From Sporomusa acidovorans (GTDB lineage Bacteria > Bacillota > Negativicutes > Sporomusales > Sporomusaceae), in assembly GCF_900101845.1 (NCBI RefSeq), contig NZ_FNAM01000017.1:45353-109352 (forward strand): 64,000 nt of DNA, in the 5' to 3' direction. The notes under the pieces are model-generated. The model made no database searches and was not told the origin of the DNA. It worked only from the letters and a program-made list of their open reading frames with translations. The stretch's first letter is position 1. Every line of letters starts with the position of its first letter. Shown one piece after another: positions 53,415-63,473 of this stretch. The position numbers and the translations under genes are program-made.

Positions 53415-55229
53415 TTAATGATGTAATTTGCTAATTTCATGTTTAATTCGTTGACTTTCCGCCAATTCCTGCAGAAAGTTACTATCCCCCATGCGTTCTA
53501 ATTCATCGGCCATTAGCCGGTGTTGTTCATACAATGCTGTTAAATGGGCCAAGCGAATTGTTTTTATACAGTCATCAATCAATTTGACCTCATCATCAAA
53601 TTCGTTTTCCATCAACATAATATGCGAAAACTCACTGCTTGCCTTTTCACTCAGGCTATTTACCCCGGCGTTAAAGGCAGCCTGCGATATATTTTTTTCC
53701 ATATTATACGCGTTAAATATAAAATTAATTATCTCTTGCTGCAAAGTTCCTTGTATTTCTTGTGGTGAGAGGTTTGTTAAGACATAGGGGACCAGTGATA
53801 AATCATCACACATTAAGCGAATCAGCTGACGTTCTGCCTGAATGACCGCCGGGGCTGGTTGCTTATACAAGAGTGCAATATTTATAGTTTTCCCCATTTT
53901 TACATTTTTATCCTTTTTGGTTTGAACAATATATTTTGTAATCTCAGTACGTAAAGCGCTTTCATCAACAGCAAGCACTTGGGATAAACGAGTAATATGC
54001 GCATTAACTGCTACCGCGTTATCCGCCTCGGCTAAAATTGGTGCCAGTTTGCCGACAACAGCAATTTTACCTTGAACTGTTGAATAATCATCTGACTTTA
54101 AGGCCTGATCAAGCTGATAATCTAATAACGGTTTGGCCGATTCTAACAACCCCTGGAAGGATTGGCTGCCATGTTTCCTGACAAATTCGTCCGGATCCTT
54201 GCCATCGGGAATCGTTATGACCTTTATGGTAGCGCCTAATGTACGAACAGTATCTAATGCCCGTACTGTAGCATTTTGTCCGGCAGCATCGCTATCATAC
54301 GAGAATAGTAGTTCAGCATTCAGTTTAATCAGGTTTCGAGCCTGGTCCGGCGTAAAGGCCGTGCCTAATGAAGCTACTACATTTCTAATTCCTTGAGTAT
54401 AGAGAGTGATGGCATCCATATACCCTTCCACAATAACTACTTGGCGCAAATTCCGGATATGTTGATAGGCAATATCAAACCCGTACAAAACGTGCCGTTT
54501 ATTGAAAATTTCAGTTTCTGGCGAATTGAGATATTTAGGCTGACTATTGTCTAAAACCCTGCCACCAAAGCCAATGGTCCGCCCCCTCACATCGTTAATT
54601 GGAAACATAATTCGATTACGAAATCGATCGTAAACGCCATCCCCTGAATTACGCGGGGCCGCTAAGCCGGCTTTGAGTAATATATCCGGAGCAATACCAC
54701 GCTGTTCCATAAATGTTGCCGATAGTTTATCCCACGATGGCGGCGCAAACCCTAATTTCAAAAAATCAATGATCTCATCAGCTATGCCACGATTAGCCAA
54801 ATACTCACGGGCAGGTTTGCCATAATTTGTTTTAGTCAGACAGGCATGAAAAAAATCCCTGGCTAATTCATTTACGTGATAAATTTTAGCAATTTCCTGC
54901 TCCTTGGCTAGCTCACGCGGTGTTTTTTCTTTTTCCGGCAAAGGAACATTTAACTTTTTAGCTAAAAGTTTTGCCGCTTCAAAGAAGGTAATATTTTCCA
55001 CTTTCATCAAAAAATTAAATACATTACCACCGGTTTGACATCCGAAACAATAAAAAAAACCTTTGTCCGGAGTCACTGAAAATGATGGTGTTTTTTCACT
55101 GTGAAATGGACAACAACCCCAATAATTTTTTCCTTTCTTTTTTAAGGATACATAATCAGAAATAATGCTGACAATATCGCTTTCTGACCGCAATCTATCG
55201 ATAAAATCATCGAAAACCGCATCTTTCAT
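53415..55229 (-). CDS. dnaG: DNA primase
   Basis: 604 residues from the ATG at 55229 (AAGGTGAG upstream). The CHC2 zinc finger WGCCPFHSEKTPSFSV then GFFYCFGCQTGGN (about 38-65) is followed by the N-terminal catalytic region. The TOPRIM domain has VIVEGYMDAITLY (about 262) and LLFSYDSDAAGQ (about 305). A C-terminal helicase-binding domain ends it. It primes Okazaki fragments at the fork. Followed by rpoD. Confidence 0.97.
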   Translation of the reverse strand: MKDAVFDDFIDRLRSESDIVSIISDYVSLKKKGKNYWGCCPFHSEKTPSFSVTPDKGFFYCFGCQTGGNVFNFLMKVENITFFEAAKLLAKKLNVPLPEKEKTPRELAKEQEIAKIYHVNELARDFFHACLTKTNYGKPAREYLANRGIADEIIDFLKLGFAPPSWDKLSATFMEQRGIAPDILLKAGLAAPRNSGDGVYDRFRNRIMFPINDVRGRTIGFGGRVLDNSQPKYLNSPETEIFNKRHVLYGFDIAYQHIRNLRQVVIVEGYMDAITLYTQGIRNVVASLGTAFTPDQARNLIKLNAELLFSYDSDAAGQNATVRALDTVRTLGATIKVITIPDGKDPDEFVRKHGSQSFQGLLESAKPLLDYQLDQALKSDDYSTVQGKIAVVGKLAPILAEADNAVAVNAHITRLSQVLAVDESALRTEITKYIVQTKKDKNVKMGKTINIALLYKQPAPAVIQAERQLIRLMCDDLSLVPYVLTNLSPQEIQGTLQQEIINFIFNAYNMEKNISQAAFNAGVNSLSEKASSEFSHIMLMENEFDDEVKLIDDCIKTIRLAHLTALYEQHRLMADELERMGDSNFLQELAESQRIKHEISKLHH

Positions 55230-55468
55230 ATAACTCACCTTATCCAGGCAATGACAAATTACTGCTTTGTTTAGATTGCAGATTATGCAAATCGTTCCAA
55301 GCTTTGACTTTATTCTACATTCAGGTTAATATTCCTGCCTACACGGAGCAACTCCCCGCAAAGTTGTGTACACAGTCTTTATCATCTTTTAATTTAGTAA
55401 TTATTATTCAATATAAATAACAAAATTCCTCTTTTACATCTTGACAAGATAAATAATATTTGTTCAAA

Positions 55469-55499
55469 AACAAAAGCAGAGCCCTTGTTTACGCTCTGC
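55469..55499 (-). terminator. Terminator after dgt
   Basis: AAGCAGAGC/GCTCTGCTT hairpin followed by TTGTTTTTG on the minus strand. Confidence 0.85.
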
Positions 55500-55502
55500 T
55501 TA

Positions 55503-56501
55503 CTAGTTTGGTCCCCCCCAGGTAGCCGGGACAAATAATTTTTCAAACTGTTTTATTGCATACAAATCAGTTAAACCCGCTATATAGTCAATTACGATCG
55601 TTTGCAGACCCCATTTTTCCTCACGCTCTATAAACTCTGTTGGCAAGTCTCCGGGGTTATCCATATAATATTGAAAAAGCTTACTAACAACGTATTTCGA
55701 TTTTTTTCTGTCAGGTTCAAGTTCAGCCGAATGATATATTTTTTCAAACATAAACTCTCGAAAGTCATCCATTGCCACTTTAACTTTGTCAGACATGATA
55801 ATTTCGTTTTTTCCCTCAGATTCAGTAATAATATCAGATACCATAACGGTTATCATACTAGATGGATTTATCCCTAATACCTTATTTACGTTGGCCGGCA
55901 GATCAGAAGGTTTAATCATACCGGCACGAATACCGTCATCATAGTCATGACACAAATAAGCAATCCGGTCGCCCCTGCGGACGATTTTGCCCTCCAAAGT
56001 AAACGGGACATTATCGCCGGTATGATTAAGGATTCCATCTCTGACTTCGGCCGTCAGATTAAGCCCCTGCCCTCCCCGCTCAAGATGTTCCACTACCCTG
56101 AGGCTTTGTTCATTATGATTATAATGGCCAATAAGTTCACGTAAGGCATATTCCCCGGCGTGACCAAATGGGGTATGTCCGACATCATGACCTACAGCAA
56201 TTGCTTCGGTCAGGTCTTCATTAAGCATGAGACCACGGGCTATTGTTCGCGATATTTGCGCTACCTCGAGGCTATGGGTCATCCGCATCCGGTAATGGTC
56301 GCCCGGTGCAATATATACTTGCGTTTTATGTTTCAGACGCCGAAAAGATTTACTGTGAATAATACGATCCCGATCACGTTGAAAAGAGGTACGGAAATCA
56401 CACAAAGCTTCTTCCTTATCGCGGACAGCATCCCGGCTTTTCGCAGCATAGGGTGATAAGATTTTAAACTCTTGTTCTTCAATTCGTTCACGAACTTTCA
56501 T
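55503..56501 (-). CDS. dgt: dGTPase-like HD-domain triphosphohydrolase
   Basis: 332 residues with the Dgt pattern: FQRDRDRIIHSKSFRRLKHKTQV (about 38), the HD site THSLEVAQISRTIA then AIAVGHDVGHTPFGHAGE (about 75-125), and NHNEQSLRVVEH. Two-metal HD phosphohydrolase that cleaves dNTPs to nucleoside and triphosphate, possibly controlling dNTP pools near replication. It is the shorter, Firmicute-type form. AGGAGGGGG before the ATG; upstream of dnaG, with its own terminator. Confidence 0.93.
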   Translation of the reverse strand: MKVRERIEEQEFKILSPYAAKSRDAVRDKEEALCDFRTSFQRDRDRIIHSKSFRRLKHKTQVYIAPGDHYRMRMTHSLEVAQISRTIARGLMLNEDLTEAIAVGHDVGHTPFGHAGEYALRELIGHYNHNEQSLRVVEHLERGGQGLNLTAEVRDGILNHTGDNVPFTLEGKIVRRGDRIAYLCHDYDDGIRAGMIKPSDLPANVNKVLGINPSSMITVMVSDIITESEGKNEIIMSDKVKVAMDDFREFMFEKIYHSAELEPDRKKSKYVVSKLFQYYMDNPGDLPTEFIEREEKWGLQTIVIDYIAGLTDLYAIKQFEKLFVPATWGGPN

Positions 56502-56639
56502 GCTATAACCCCCTCCTCCCTATGTCTATTATAACATTATTTACCTATAATCAACCATAATTCTTGCCATTACACTTTTTTCTAGAAGCAAATTAATGAA
56601 TTATTTGCTATAATAAAATTTGAGAAAGGAGGCAGTGGC

Positions 56640-57119
56640 GTGAATTATTCCAAGATACTTTTTGCAACTCTTTTAATTATTGTTCTTCTAACAGGCATGG
56701 TGTCAGCCGCTAAGCCAATTATAAACGCTGATCATACATACTTTGACATTAACACAGGCCTGTATATGTTAAAGGGAAATGTTTACATTGAAGTCCGCAA
56801 CCGGATTATTACAGCCGGCCAGGCCAAAGTAAATCCGGCTACATTAGAAGTATGGGGCACAGGCGGCATAACCGTGAAACAGGATGATATCTGTTTCACC
56901 GGGGACAGCGTATACGTATATGGCACAAAAGATCATGCCAAAATTGACGGCGGCGTAAAACTATCCCGTAATGGCCTGTCAATTGAAGCCGATAATGCCG
57001 ATTTTAATTGGAGCACTAAAATTGCCGTCTTTAATGGCAATGTGCATGTTTCTCAGGGAACCACCGACTGGTCGGCTGACTCCGTAAGCTATAATGTTGA
57101 CTCCAATAGTTTTCTATAA
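56640..57119 (+). CDS. LptA/OstA-like periplasmic protein
   Basis: 159 residues: signal peptide (about 1-24, ending SAA) followed by a repetitive beta structure with the OstA pattern: INADHTYFDINTGLYMLKGNVYIEV, ITAGQAKVNP, LSIEADNADFNWST and AVFNGNVHVSQG. LptA-type proteins carry lipopolysaccharide between membranes, so it supports an outer membrane in this organism. GTG start with GGAGGCAG upstream; a TATAAT lies ~30 bases upstream. It stands alone against the minus-strand block. Confidence 0.85.
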   Translation: MNYSKILFATLLIIVLLTGMVSAAKPIINADHTYFDINTGLYMLKGNVYIEVRNRIITAGQAKVNPATLEVWGTGGITVKQDDICFTGDSVYVYGTKDHAKIDGGVKLSRNGLSIEADNADFNWSTKIAVFNGNVHVSQGTTDWSADSVSYNVDSNSFL

Positions 57120-57120
57120 G

Positions 57121-57163
57121 TTAAAAAAGTCCCTGGCACAAAATATCATGCCAGGGACTTTTA
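57121..57163. terminator. Bidirectional terminator
   Basis: AAAAGTCCCTGGCA/TGCCAGGGACTTTT hairpin between the convergent LptA-like gene and ppsR. Confidence 0.92.
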
Positions 57164-57165
57164 TT

Positions 57166-57987
57166 TTAGTCGTTTGCTTGTTTATTTCTTGATACTACTT
57201 CTAATATGCGATTCGCAGTTTCTTCAATAGCCTTGTTTGATACATCAATGACCGGGCATTCCAAACGGCGCATAATGGACCGGGCATAATCGAGTTCCTC
57301 ATCTATCCGGCTAAGGTTGGCATAGCTGGCATCGGGCGCCAATCCCATAGTTTTTAACCGCTCACAGCGGATTTCATTAAGCTTAAACTTATCAATAATT
57401 AAACCGACAATCCGCTGCGAAGGCACTTGGAATAATTCTTGTGGCAAGGGCGCTTCCGGTACAAGCGGCACATTGGCCACTTTTACTTTTTTATGAGCTA
57501 AGTACATGCTGAGAGGTGTCTTAGAAGTACGCGACACACCAATAATAACAATATCAGCTTTTAATAATCCTAACGGGTTTTTGCCGTCATCATATTTGAC
57601 AGCAAACTCTACCGCTTCCACACGTTTAAAATATTCCTGGTCAAGTTTATGAACAAGTCCTGGCTTGAGCCGCGGTGCCATTTCCGTAATTCGTTGAACC
57701 GTATCAATCATTGGCCCCATAATATCCACAGTAAGAATACTATGTTGCCGGGCTTGTTCCAGCAAAGCCTCCCGCAGATCAGGCGACACCAACGTATGAC
57801 AAATGACACAAGTATGTTTTGCCGCTTCCTTCACAGTTTCGGTTATTTGATCCACCGAGTTGATATACGGAATCCTAATTATATCGAATCCGCCTGAGTT
57901 AAACTGGCTGGCCGTGGCCCGCGCCACCATCTCCGCTGTTTCACCAATCGAATCGGATAATGCGTAAATAATCGGCAGATTAGCCAT
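57166..57987 (-). CDS. ppsR: Pyruvate, phosphate dikinase/PEP synthase regulatory protein
   Basis: 273 residues from the ATG at 57987 (GAGGGGAG upstream). The DUF299 kinase/phosphotransferase pattern is ALSDSIGETAEMVARA at the start, then the P-loop-like IIGVSRTSKTPLSMYLA near 150 and VPLVPEAPLPQELF. It phosphorylates and dephosphorylates PPDK or PEP synthase in response to ADP and Pi. The start overlaps the CcpN-like gene by eight bases, the same pairing as yqzB-yqfL in Bacillus. Confidence 0.94.
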   Translation of the reverse strand: MANLPIIYALSDSIGETAEMVARATASQFNSGGFDIIRIPYINSVDQITETVKEAAKHTCVICHTLVSPDLREALLEQARQHSILTVDIMGPMIDTVQRITEMAPRLKPGLVHKLDQEYFKRVEAVEFAVKYDDGKNPLGLLKADIVIIGVSRTSKTPLSMYLAHKKVKVANVPLVPEAPLPQELFQVPSQRIVGLIIDKFKLNEIRCERLKTMGLAPDASYANLSRIDEELDYARSIMRRLECPVIDVSNKAIEETANRILEVVSRNKQAND

Positions 57988-58633
57988 GGTGCTCCCCTCC
58001 TCGTCCTTCGCCAAGTTCGACAAATAATCTGGCGATATTGGTTTTGGTTAGTCGTCCGATTACTTCATAGGTTTTCGTATCTTGATGATCCGCAATCGAT
58101 ACAACCGGCAAACTATCTACCTCGTTTTCAATAATTTTTTTGGCCGCTGTTAACACAGATTCATCAGGAGATGTTACCACTATTTTGGGCATGGGTGTCA
58201 TAAGGACCTTAACCGGCATTTTATGCAAATCACTGCCGCCCATAGCCACCTTCAGCACATCTTTGCGGGAAATTACGCCTGCAAGAATGCCACCCGGTTC
58301 AACAATAAAAACCGTGCCCACATCTTCCAGAAACATGGTAACAACAGCATCATAAGCACTTGTACTGGCAGTAACAACAACAGGCACCGACTGTACATCC
58401 TTGACTTTAATTCTGCTTACTTGCTCGGTAAGCATGCTAATTATATTTTTCCCCGTATAGTAATAACCAACTTTAGGACGAGCCTCCACCAGGCCGGACA
58501 TTACCAGGATTGCTAGATCGGGTCTGAGCGCCGCTCTGGTTACATTAAGGCGTTCAGCAATCTGTTCCCCTGTAATTGGTCCTAAGGTTTTGACCATCCC
58601 AGCAATTTTTTCTTGCCGTGGCGTTAACCCCAA
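57980..58633 (-). CDS. CcpN-like transcriptional repressor (HTH plus CBS)
   Basis: 217 residues: N-terminal winged helix-turn-helix (about 1-60: GEQIAERLNVTRAALRPDLAIL) followed by two CBS domains (about 80-135 and 145-205; VFIVEPGGILAGVISRKD, LTAAKKIIENEVDSLPVV). The pattern is that of CcpN/YqzB, which represses gluconeogenic genes in response to ATP/ADP; coupling with ppsR fits control of pyruvate/PEP interconversion. TTG start at 58633 with GGGGGG upstream. Confidence 0.9.
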   Translation of the reverse strand: MGLTPRQEKIAGMVKTLGPITGEQIAERLNVTRAALRPDLAILVMSGLVEARPKVGYYYTGKNIISMLTEQVSRIKVKDVQSVPVVVTASTSAYDAVVTMFLEDVGTVFIVEPGGILAGVISRKDVLKVAMGGSDLHKMPVKVLMTPMPKIVVTSPDESVLTAAKKIIENEVDSLPVVSIADHQDTKTYEVIGRLTKTNIARLFVELGEGRGGEHHG

Positions 58634-58669
58634 TCACTGCCCCCCCTTTTTTAACCCGGGCGTTGCCAT

Positions 58670-60733
58670 TTACATGACCATAATTTTAGTCAAATCTGCA
58701 GTTTGAGCTGCTAGACCCGCTATAGCCTTTAACAAAGCTAAGCGGTTATTTTTGACAGCAGGTTCTTCGACCATGACCATAACGGCACCGAAAAAAGCAT
58801 CAATTGGCGCTGCCATAGCCGCAACCGCAGTTAACACGCCCTGATAGTTTTTTTCCGCCTGATAGCTGCTTATGATTGTCTTGGCCTCCAAATAGGCTTT
58901 ATATAAATCATGTTCAGCCTCAGCAGTAAATAAATTGGTGTCTATGGTTTCAGAAACGGCGTTTTTCGCCAGATTTCCTACCCGCACAAGTGCCTGCACA
59001 GCCTTTTGCATTGCAATTGTACCACCCTCGACAGCTATCGCCTTTGCCCTAAGCCAAGTGTCATACAAATCATCACTGCCGGCTGCTAGTACTGCATCAA
59101 TCATATCATAGCGCAATTGTTCCTCTGTTAAAATATTTTTTATGCGCAAACGGAAAAATTCCTGTAGTTCGCCTGTCAGTTTAGTTCTACATTCCTGATC
59201 CGTAATTCCCAGTAGATCCATAGTCTGGCCGGCCATAGCAGTTAAAGAAACATGATATTGGGCATTAATCATGGTATGCACAATTCCCAGAGCCTGGCGT
59301 CTTAGCGCATAGGGATCTTGTGAACCGGTAGGGATAAGGCCACGGCTAAATGTGGCAACAATATTATCCATTTTATCGGCTATACTGATTAATCGCCCGG
59401 CCATCGTATACGGTAACCCATCACCGGCAAAGCGCGGCAGGTAATGTTCAAATATTGCTTCGGCAACCTCCGGACGTTCACCACTTAACTTGGCATACTC
59501 ACGCCCCATAACTCCCTGCAGTTCAGTAAATTCGCAAACCATTCCTGTTACCAGGTCAGCCTTAGCCAAATGGGCGCCACGCTGGGCAGTAGTAAGGTCA
59601 TTTTGACTTGCGCCTACCATCTGGCCGATTCCTGCAACTAACCGTTCCAGACGCAGCGCTTTATCATAAATTGTACCCAGTCCTTCCTGGAAAATAACTG
59701 TTTTAAGTTTTTCCACCCGATTTTCTAGTGGCAGCTTCCGGTCTTCCTCAAAAAAGAAACGGGCATCTGCCAATCTGGCTTTGAGAACCCGTTCATTACC
59801 GTGACGGACAATATCAATATATTCTGGCCCACCATTTCTTACAGTAATAAACATGGGCAATAATTTTCCATCTTTATTTTTAACTGGAAAATATCGCTGG
59901 TGCTCACGCATAGGAGTAATGATTGCTTCCGGTGGCAAAGCAAGGTACTTCTCTTCAAAATTACCGCACAGAGCTGTTGGATATTCCACTAAATAGACGA
60001 CTTCCTCCAAGAGTTCTTGGTCAATCGTTGCCGTTCCGCCCCGGCTGACAGCAAGGTTCTCTATCTGTTCCTTAATGACCCGGCGGCGTACATCCTGATC
60101 AACCATAACAAAATTTTCACTAAGCCGTTCAAAGTAATCTTCCACAGAATTTACTTCTATTTCAGCCTGTCCCAAAAAGCGATGGCCGCGCGTAATCCTG
60201 CCGGAAGTCACCCCTGGCAGTGTAAACGGAACCACCTCATTGCCAAACAGTGCTACAAGCCAGCGGATTGGCCGGACAAAACGCATATCCAAATCGCCCC
60301 AGCGCATGTTTTTAGGAAATGATAAACTATTTACTATATCAGGCAATAGTCCCGGCAGAAGTTCCGCGACCGGTCGGCCAACTTCCTGAACAACGGCATA
60401 AACATATCCATCTTTAACAACAAGCGCCGCAGGGTCAATTCCTTGTCCTCTGGCAAAACCTAAAGCGGCTTTTGTTGGAGCTCCCTGTTGATCAAAAGCA
60501 ATTTTCACCGCAGGCCCCTTATTTTCACTATGCTTATCAGCTTGACTGATACCTACCTCTTTTGCAATAACGGCTAGGCGGCGCGGAGTGCCGACAGCCC
60601 GGACCGATCCGTAGCTAATCCTGAGTTCTGTCAACTTAGCTTTTGTCGTACTCTCAAGCTGCGCTAATGCATCAGGCATAAATTTGGCAGGAATTTCTTC
60701 TGTCCCAATTTCCAGTAATAAATCTTTGGTCAT
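58670..60733 (-). CDS. glyS: Glycyl-tRNA synthetase beta subunit
   Basis: 687 residues, the full-length beta subunit of the alpha2-beta2 enzyme. Starts LLLEIGTEEIPAKFMP, the conserved GlyS opening. It continues with EYPTALCGNFEEKYLALPPEAI, the MREHQRYFP motif near 278, HD-like GMVCEFTELQGVMGREYA, and a C-terminal anticodon-binding DALR-like domain. Three bases separate it from glyQ. Under the upstream glycine T-box. Confidence 0.97.
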   Translation of the reverse strand: MTKDLLLEIGTEEIPAKFMPDALAQLESTTKAKLTELRISYGSVRAVGTPRRLAVIAKEVGISQADKHSENKGPAVKIAFDQQGAPTKAALGFARGQGIDPAALVVKDGYVYAVVQEVGRPVAELLPGLLPDIVNSLSFPKNMRWGDLDMRFVRPIRWLVALFGNEVVPFTLPGVTSGRITRGHRFLGQAEIEVNSVEDYFERLSENFVMVDQDVRRRVIKEQIENLAVSRGGTATIDQELLEEVVYLVEYPTALCGNFEEKYLALPPEAIITPMREHQRYFPVKNKDGKLLPMFITVRNGGPEYIDIVRHGNERVLKARLADARFFFEEDRKLPLENRVEKLKTVIFQEGLGTIYDKALRLERLVAGIGQMVGASQNDLTTAQRGAHLAKADLVTGMVCEFTELQGVMGREYAKLSGERPEVAEAIFEHYLPRFAGDGLPYTMAGRLISIADKMDNIVATFSRGLIPTGSQDPYALRRQALGIVHTMINAQYHVSLTAMAGQTMDLLGITDQECRTKLTGELQEFFRLRIKNILTEEQLRYDMIDAVLAAGSDDLYDTWLRAKAIAVEGGTIAMQKAVQALVRVGNLAKNAVSETIDTNLFTAEAEHDLYKAYLEAKTIISSYQAEKNYQGVLTAVAAMAAPIDAFFGAVMVMVEEPAVKNNRLALLKAIAGLAAQTADLTKIMVM

Positions 60734-60736
60734 AAA

Positions 60737-61612
60737 CTATTTACCTCCCTTTAGGAGCGGATAACCCAGCTTTTCACGTTGTTCTAAATAGCCTTGTGCA
60801 CACAATCGGGCCAAATTACGCACTCTGCCAATAAATGCGGTACGTTCACTAACGCTGATCGCGCCACGTGCATCTAAAAGATTAAAGCTGTGGGAACATT
60901 TTAAGACATAGTCATAGGCGGGAAGCACATACCCAAGTTCAATAACCCGTATTGCTTCTTTTTCATACATAGTAAACAACGTAAACAACATTTCAATATC
61001 GGCAATTTCAAAGTTATAAAAGGAATGCTCGACTTCATTACGATGGAAAACATCACCATATGTAATGCCAGCCACCCATTCAATATCATATACATTTTCT
61101 TTACCTTGAATATACATAGCCAGCCGTTCCAGTCCATAGGTAATTTCAACGGCTACCGGTTTTACGTCAATACTGCCTACCTGCTGAAAATAGGTAAATT
61201 GGGTAATTTCCATACCGTCAAGCCATACTTCCCAGCCAAGTCCCCAGGCACCAAGAGTAGGTGATTCCCAGTTATCTTCTACAAAACGGATATCATGTTT
61301 GGCAGGATCAATGCCCAACTTGGCCAGACTGGCTAAATACAATTCTTGAATATTAGCAGGCGACGGTTTCATAATAACTTGGTATTGATGATGCTGATAT
61401 AATCGATTGGGATTATCTCCATAACGCCCGTCAGCAGGACGGCGTGATGGCTCAACATAGGCAACATTCCATGGTTCAGGCCCCAGTGCCCTGAGGAAAG
61501 TTGCCGGATTCATGGTCCCTGCACCTTTTTCCACATCATAAGGTTGCTGAATAATACAGTTTTGTTCTGCCCAGAAATTTTGCAGTGTCAGGATTATCTC
61601 CTGGAATGTCAT
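60737..61612 (-). CDS. glyQ: Glycyl-tRNA synthetase alpha subunit
   Basis: 291 residues, class II catalytic subunit: opening [25 protein letters not shown], motif 2 region [24 protein letters not shown] (about 50-73), [11 protein letters not shown], and [24 protein letters not shown] precedes the ATG. First gene of glyQ-glyS and directly behind a T-box leader. Confidence 0.97.
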   Translation of the reverse strand: MTFQEIILTLQNFWAEQNCIIQQPYDVEKGAGTMNPATFLRALGPEPWNVAYVEPSRRPADGRYGDNPNRLYQHHQYQVIMKPSPANIQELYLASLAKLGIDPAKHDIRFVEDNWESPTLGAWGLGWEVWLDGMEITQFTYFQQVGSIDVKPVAVEITYGLERLAMYIQGKENVYDIEWVAGITYGDVFHRNEVEHSFYNFEIADIEMLFTLFTMYEKEAIRVIELGYVLPAYDYVLKCSHSFNLLDARGAISVSERTAFIGRVRNLARLCAQGYLEQREKLGYPLLKGGK

Positions 61613-61719
61613 ACTATTACCTCCTATTAGAAAACCCGGCTAACGCCGAGCCTTTGGCGAAAGCGCTAGCCGCTGGTTGCACTTATCCAGTCGAAAGTTA
61701 TACTTTCTGACTGGGCAAA

Positions 61720-61985
61720 AAATAAAACATCCTGTCCCCGTAACTTCAAGTTACAGGGACGAGATGTTATTCCCGCGGTTCCACCCTGATTGGGCATGAC
61801 GCCCCACCTTACATTCTATTGCGGGTTTTACTTTCCCCGTAAACCGTTCATCCGGATTATGAGATTTCCTCCCGCGGCTTGGGAAGGCCTTTCACCTTTT
61901 TCTACCAGGCTTACACTCTCCCCGGTTCGCTGCCTATAAGGTTACTTATTTCCCGCATTGCCGTAATTATAAGTTAAAATATAGC
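61720..61985 (-). promoter_or_regulatory. T-box leader of glyQS
   Basis: T-box core AGGGTGGAACCGCGGG at about 61773-61788 (minus), followed by a terminator with CGTCCCTGTAACTT/AAGTTACGGGGACAGG arms and a T-rich run (about 61720-61768). The 5' end is estimated; promoter not certain (a weak TTGCAT/TACACT pair lies near 62036-62070). Confidence 0.9.
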
Positions 61986-61989
61986 AAGT

Positions 61990-62539
61990 ACTCTCTTGGA
62001 TATATGTTTTTACTTTTACAGGGTCTTCCTAATGCGTATAGTGTAACACAAAAAGCATATATAATGCAAGCATTCTACGTTTTTACAGGGTCTTCCCAAG
62101 GCAAAAATTTCATAAAAAAAATTAAAAACATTTTCCTATATTATGTTGCATATATAATAGAAGGAAACTATTCATGAAGGACTTCCCAATATTTTAACTG
62201 CCCTGAAAGATGTGCCCTTCAATAGCAAATGTATTATTAACATAATATAAGCTACGCTACTCTGTTCTATATTTGCTTAAATAAAAGAGGCCAAAAGTAG
62301 TAAGAAAAGAGCAGAACCACTAAGGCCCTGTTCATCCTTTCATAATTAAAGCTTATATCCCTTGCTTTCATCGGTTAATTTGGTTATATAAATCATCGTT
62401 AGATTATTGATTATTTATCTCCATCCTTTACTGTTTTGTTTTCCTAAAATGTTGGCTAGACCCTTCATTCCTGGCGCCAGGCTTCCAATACAGTCTTGCC
62501 TGCATTTTTTTTGCCCTTTTCCAGTTTAGTGTCCGCCGG
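61990..62539. other. Intergenic region with a 16-base direct repeat
   Basis: About 550 bases without a gene I can support. A 16-base word beginning TTTTACAGGG occurs at 62014-62029 and again at 62081-62096. Near 62165 the plus strand has GAAGGAAACTATTC followed by ATG and only seven codons (MKDFPIF) before a stop, possibly the broken start of a lost gene. The rest is AT-rich and unremarkable. Confidence 0.4.
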
Positions 62540-62803
62540 TTGCAACTGCACAAGATTGCCGAAATGATTAACAACTGTGCACACCGTCAGGAGTTGTCTC
62601 ATCAACAGATACGCTTTTATCGCCAACGGTTTTATGATAATCGGCCCTTAATAACAGCTTATTTAGGACAGCAGGGCTTATTTTTAGCTGATTTAGATCC
62701 CGTGTCTTGGCTAGAAGTCTGGTCAAGGCATGTTTTTAAACAACTGGAGCTATTCAATCTCACTTATTTCACTTTTCAAGCCCGCGGCTTTATGGACAAG
62801 TAA
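62540..62803 (+). CDS. Unrecognised ORF, probable fragment
   Basis: 87 codons reading [33 protein letters not shown] and [18 protein letters not shown]. The composition is protein-like, and the frame remains sensible for several codons upstream (QFSVRRLQ), but there is no ribosome site and no convincing start. It lies in debris just before an IS21 istB remnant, so it is more likely a gene fragment than a functional gene. Family not identified. Confidence 0.35.
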   Translation: MQLHKIAEMINNCAHRQELSHQQIRFYRQRFYDNRPLITAYLGQQGLFLADLDPVSWLEVWSRHVFKQLELFNLTYFTFQARGFMDK

Positions 62804-63036
62804 CTTCGAAAAACCGTTTAAATACCATATACAAGTCAAATCTCGTCATTATTGATGAAGTTGGCTTTTTACCGGTAAGCAAGGTCGAGGCAAATTTGCT
62901 ATTTTCCTTCGTATCCGCACTACATGAAGTGGTACAATTTGTGGCCATTTTGGGTACATTTTACTTGACCGCTCACAAAAGAATATGTTCGAACAATACT
63001 GCGCCTATTTCTACCAAAAAACCGGTTTTGGATTAA
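62800..63036 (+). pseudogene. IS21-family istB (ATPase helper) remnant
   Basis: The frame reads [20 protein letters not shown] then [20 protein letters not shown], the Walker B region of IstB ATPases (typically LxIIDExGxLPxxxxEANLFF). The Walker A part is absent, and after ALHE the sequence no longer matches the family and drifts to a stop. No istA or terminal inverted repeats are visible. It is a deletion-scarred insertion-sequence relic. Confidence 0.7.
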
Positions 63037-63086
63037 CTGATCATACCGGTACATAAAAACATAAAAAGATTTACTACTTGATAGTT

Positions 63087-63473
63087 CTAATTATCTTTTT
63101 TGCTTGCTGGCGTTAATTTAAACGTTATTGGCATAACCACCTTAACGGCAATTGCCTCACCGTTTTCTTTAGCTGGAATAAAGCGCCATTCTTTTACCCC
63201 ATTTATCGCTGCTTCATCAAGAATATCATAACCTGAACTTTCAATAACTTCTGCGTCAGATACTATCCCTTCATTTGATATTGTCATCTTCAGCAATACT
63301 TTTCCTTCTAGATGTTTTTTCCTAGCCTCATATGGATATTCAGGAAATACACTGTAAATAACTACAGGTGGTGTTTTCTGACTGTTCTCATTAGAGTTAG
63401 CAGTATTATCATTAGCATAGACAAGCCCAAATGTAAAAAGAAACAATACTGTAAATAATATAATTTTCTTCAT
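63087..63473 (-). CDS. TonB C-terminal-domain secreted protein
   Basis: 128 residues from the ATG at 63473 (GGAG six bases upstream). Signal peptide (IILFTVLFLFTFGLVYA, about 4-20), a short Asn/Ser/Pro linker, then a TonB C-terminal domain: FPEYPYEARKKHLEGKVLLK, then SDAEVIESSGYDILDEAAIN and VKEWRFIPAKENGEAI. No N-terminal TonB anchor or long Pro-rich spanner, so it is a free TonB-like domain protein. Its presence fits a diderm envelope. Flanked by mobile-element debris. Confidence 0.82.
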   Translation of the reverse strand: MKKIILFTVLFLFTFGLVYANDNTANSNENSQKTPPVVIYSVFPEYPYEARKKHLEGKVLLKMTISNEGIVSDAEVIESSGYDILDEAAINGVKEWRFIPAKENGEAIAVKVVMPITFKLTPASKKDN

